In this document: in pieces, positions 61,467 through 64,000 of the stretch | Numbering within the stretch: the first letter of the stretch is position 1 | Layout: every line of letters begins with the position of its first letter | Program-made: the position numbers and the translations under genes | Source of the DNA: Gossypium raimondii | Taxonomy: Eukaryota > Streptophyta > Magnoliopsida > Malvales > Malvaceae | DNA length: 64,000 nucleotides | Assembly: GCF_025698545.1 (NCBI RefSeq) | Contig: NC_068569.1 | Span: 21,824,001-21,888,000, forward strand | Direction: 5' to 3' | The notes under the pieces: model-generated | What the model was told of the DNA's origin: nothing | The model's database searches: none | Seen by the model: only the letters and a program-made list of their open reading frames with translations

Positions 61467-63431
61467 TAACCATTTGAAAATGTTATTTTTAATTAATCAT
61501 ATTTCATAAAGGCTTAACATATCATTTGGTATTTGAGTTTGACATTTTTTTCTTATGCGGCACTTGTACCTTTTTTTGTCCAATTTGATACTTGTATTTG
61601 CCAAAAGTTACATATTCTGATACTCAAAAGTAACAATATTAACTTTTAGGCTTTACTTAGTAGAGTAGAAAAAGAAAATTAGAAGGATTGAAAAATTACC
61701 AGAATGGTATACATGATTGGAATCAAAGTAAAGCAAAATTAAACTCGTATAAAAATATGGTAAATGAAAAAACCACTTAACCAACTACCTAAATAAATCA
61801 AATATCATAAACATTAAGTAATTACCAAATAATCAAATATGGAGTCATATTAAGCAAACTTGTTAATGAAACAGAAAACATCCCACATGTTCAATCGACT
61901 TCATCCGAGTTTCGCTGACTTCACAAGTAAGATTATAACCATGTACAACCTTAACAATTTTATTAAAACATATCCTATTTATTTTAATAAAAATACAAAA
62001 AATAGTATAAAAACTTTATCATTATGTCCGGACAAAAAAGGCCTTTAGTAAATATAAAATCCTTTATATATATATATGGAGTTAAAATAATAAGTAATTA
62101 TTATTATATTGTTTGAGATGTAATTAATTTAGAGTATGAGTTGCTTTAGAAGGCGACAACGAAGGTGGATAGAGAGGTGCATTAACATTAATTTCCACAC
62201 ACTAAAGGTCGGGCCAAAAAATGCATTTGCCATTGGAAATGCCACCCAAACTTCAAACAAATATGTCAACTGTCATTTACACATATGCCTGAAAATGAAA
62301 ACCACGTCGAACGGTTGGGCTAAACAATCAATATATGCCAATCTATTTCTTGCCTTCCTTCTTTTTAATTATGTCAGTAATGACGTCTAGTTTTTTAATT
62401 TATTGGTAAAGTTATGCCAGCTCTGCTATGTGTTTTCCTTTTCCATATTTATAAAAACATTAAATTAAATACCAATATACAAACATTGTGACTATTGTTA
62501 ATTTCTCAAGGAATGTAGGTCGACCCACTGTCCTTTGAAATTCCGAACAGATTCCCATGCGCCAGCCTTTGGCAGCCAAGTTCACCATGTACGGTGTTAG
62601 ACCCTCTTCAAATGCAGCGAGTAACGGTGGGCAAAATACTTGCAATTTTAAGGATAACCGAAGCAGGAAGGTATGTGGCAAACAGCTGCCGACTCTAATT
62701 TGCTGCTTCATCAGTCATGTCTGGGACTCCAGTTTCTCCTATAGCTTCATCCAATGACCAAAAATTATTACACTTTAGATCGTCCCAAGTTCTTGAAATA
62801 CAACCCCCAACATATGAGTAATATTCTCTAGACATTTTCATAATGCGTTAAAAACTGGACATAACAATCAAAAACAAAAGGTTTCAAATGGTCATGTAAA
62901 TATTTTTCTTACCTTACTTAACTCATACTTTCGAAAAATCTTCGCACTTGAACTTACCTTATTTCAAATAACAACTTACTTCAATTATATAATTCTGCTC
63001 CTTCCATTGCCTCTCATAAACTTGAAACAAAGAAACATTGCTTAACTTATGGTCAGTGAAAACAAAATATCTCCCCTCTATGGCATTTCTTTTTTTTTTT
63101 TTTTTGCACAACACTCAAATTTTGCCTCATATGTCTATTCTCTCAACAAATTTGAGCCATTAATTTGACTTTTATTACATCCAGCTTTTTAAAACTCGAT
63201 ATTTTTACAAGATGTAGTCTTCCCACCCGAATCCTCCTTACAAAATATTGAAATTTGCAGTTCATAAAGGAAGAAGAAGAAGGGAAATAAAGAAATAAAA
63301 GGAAGTAAAAAGTTAAAAGAAAATAAATTAAAAAAGAATTAAATTACTCCAAAAAAGAAGGGGTTAGCTGTGCAATTTGACCTAATACTTTCTTTTTTTT
63401 GAAATGATGATATGAGATGCCACCTCAGTTT
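61467..63431. other. Intergenic DNA without supported gene
   Basis: AT-rich with several unconfirmed open frames. The minus-strand frame at 62460-62711 contains KLQVFCPPLLAAFEEGLTPY and NLAAKGWRMGICSEFQR, which read more like protein than chance and are preceded by further open codons, but I recognise no family and found no partner exons. T- and A-rich runs lie near 63085-63105. Confidence 0.4.
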
Positions 63432-63439
63432 GTCGAGGC

Positions 63440-64000
63440 TAGAGATGATCATGGGTTGGGCGGCCCGGCCCGACCCGACGGCCCGCCTGAATATGGGAGG
63501 ATTTTGGTAAAAATATAGGCCCGAAATATGAATTTGGGCAAAAAATGAGGCCCATTTTGCCCGATGCCCGGCCCGACCCGAATATATAATAAATATATAT
63601 TTTTTATTTTTAAAATACATTTCCCATTTCCCCATTTCCCATTAGACATTTAGTATTTATATAATAAATATTTTTTTTATTTTAAAGTATTTTTAAAATA
63701 AATTTTTTTATTTTTAAAATACATTTCCGAATATAATAAATTGATTGCAAAAAGGACGATGAGCACGATGAAGACGATAAGGATGATGTTTCTTCGATTG
63801 CTTTTTAGGATACTTCCTTTCTAATTGTTGAAAATTTAATTTAGCTTACAATTTATATTTTGTTATAAAATTAAATATGTTGATTGGTTAATGTACGAAT
63901 ATTCTAGTTGGTTGATTATATTTTACAGGTTTTTTATACAATTTTGGTGTTTATTAAAAAAACGGGCTAGGCTAGGCCGGGCTTGGGCTTAGAAATTTTT
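63440..64000. mobile_element. Second, diverged copy of the GC-rich hAT-type element, cut by the window end
   Basis: The segment starts TAGAGATGATCATGGGTTGG and repeats the phrases of the 11837 element (CCCGCCTGAATATGGGAGG, AAAAATATAGGCCCGAAATATG, GGGCAAAAAATGAGGCCC), then an AT-rich centre, then at the very end AAACGGGCTAGGCTAGGCCG, the start of the right arm. The copy at the edge is longer in its AT-rich middle and carries many transitions. The right end lies outside the window. Confidence 0.75.

Noticed and set aside
63339-63649. Two overlapping minus-strand frames near the right edge
   Set aside because: Same cause: the left arm of the second GC-rich element.

Overview
The window reads as nuclear DNA of a dicot plant. 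It is AT-rich, its genes are split by GT-AG introns, and they are spaced by decayed transposons. The proteins resemble single-copy dicot families, and repeat styles (GC-rich 'GGGCCGGGCC' hAT-like elements, LTRs beginning TGTAACA) suggest Malvaceae, most likely Gossypium (cotton). That species call is inference from memory of such repeats. I saw no organellar, bacterial or CRISPR sequence and no RNA gene I could support.

Eight genes can be reconstructed by joining exons so that reading frame and family similarity agree. Plus strand: LHCB5/CP26 antenna protein (2586-3948, 6 exons, 291 aa); family-C sucrose-phosphate synthase SPS4 (13126-19459, 13 exons, 1036 aa); GDPD4-type glycerophosphodiester phosphodiesterase (20306-28351, 9 exons, with a 1-base frame break in exon 6); a DUF2062 membrane protein (31105-33287, 5 exons, 178 aa); and a 99-aa secreted peptide precursor with a C-terminal Asp-Tyr motif (36720-37123, 2 exons). 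Minus strand: a NO66/MINA53-like JmjC oxygenase (37552-43131, 3 exons, 790 aa); TAD3, the non-catalytic subunit of the tRNA A34 deaminase (44770-52010, 9 exons, 413 aa); and an NPF1-type NRT1/PTR transporter (54682-56751, 4 exons, 601 aa). All are ordinary separate plant genes; I see no operon-like logic or biosynthetic cluster.

Between the genes: 1-2.2 kb repeat-rich DNA with a 4 x 23 bp array; 5.4-9.6 kb a Copia half-element on the minus strand (5' LTR, PBS, gag, integrase; cut before reverse transcriptase) abutting a 2 x 94 bp tandem repeat; 9.8-12.7 kb three non-autonomous elements with 8-bp target duplications (hAT-type); 43.97 kb a short MITE; 49.3-50.35 kb an inverted-repeat element inside a TAD3 intron carrying a processed-looking piece of an ACT-domain (ACR) gene; 52.4-54 kb small gene and LINE/RNase H remnants; 58.2-61.5 kb a tandem duplication and a likely large solo LTR; and at the right edge a second copy of the GC-rich hAT-like element, cut by the window end.

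The observations I would check first are the ACR gene fragment captured inside the TAD3 intron, the GDPD4 frameshift, and the DY-motif peptide, which resembles RGF/GOLVEN peptides but fits no family consensus exactly.
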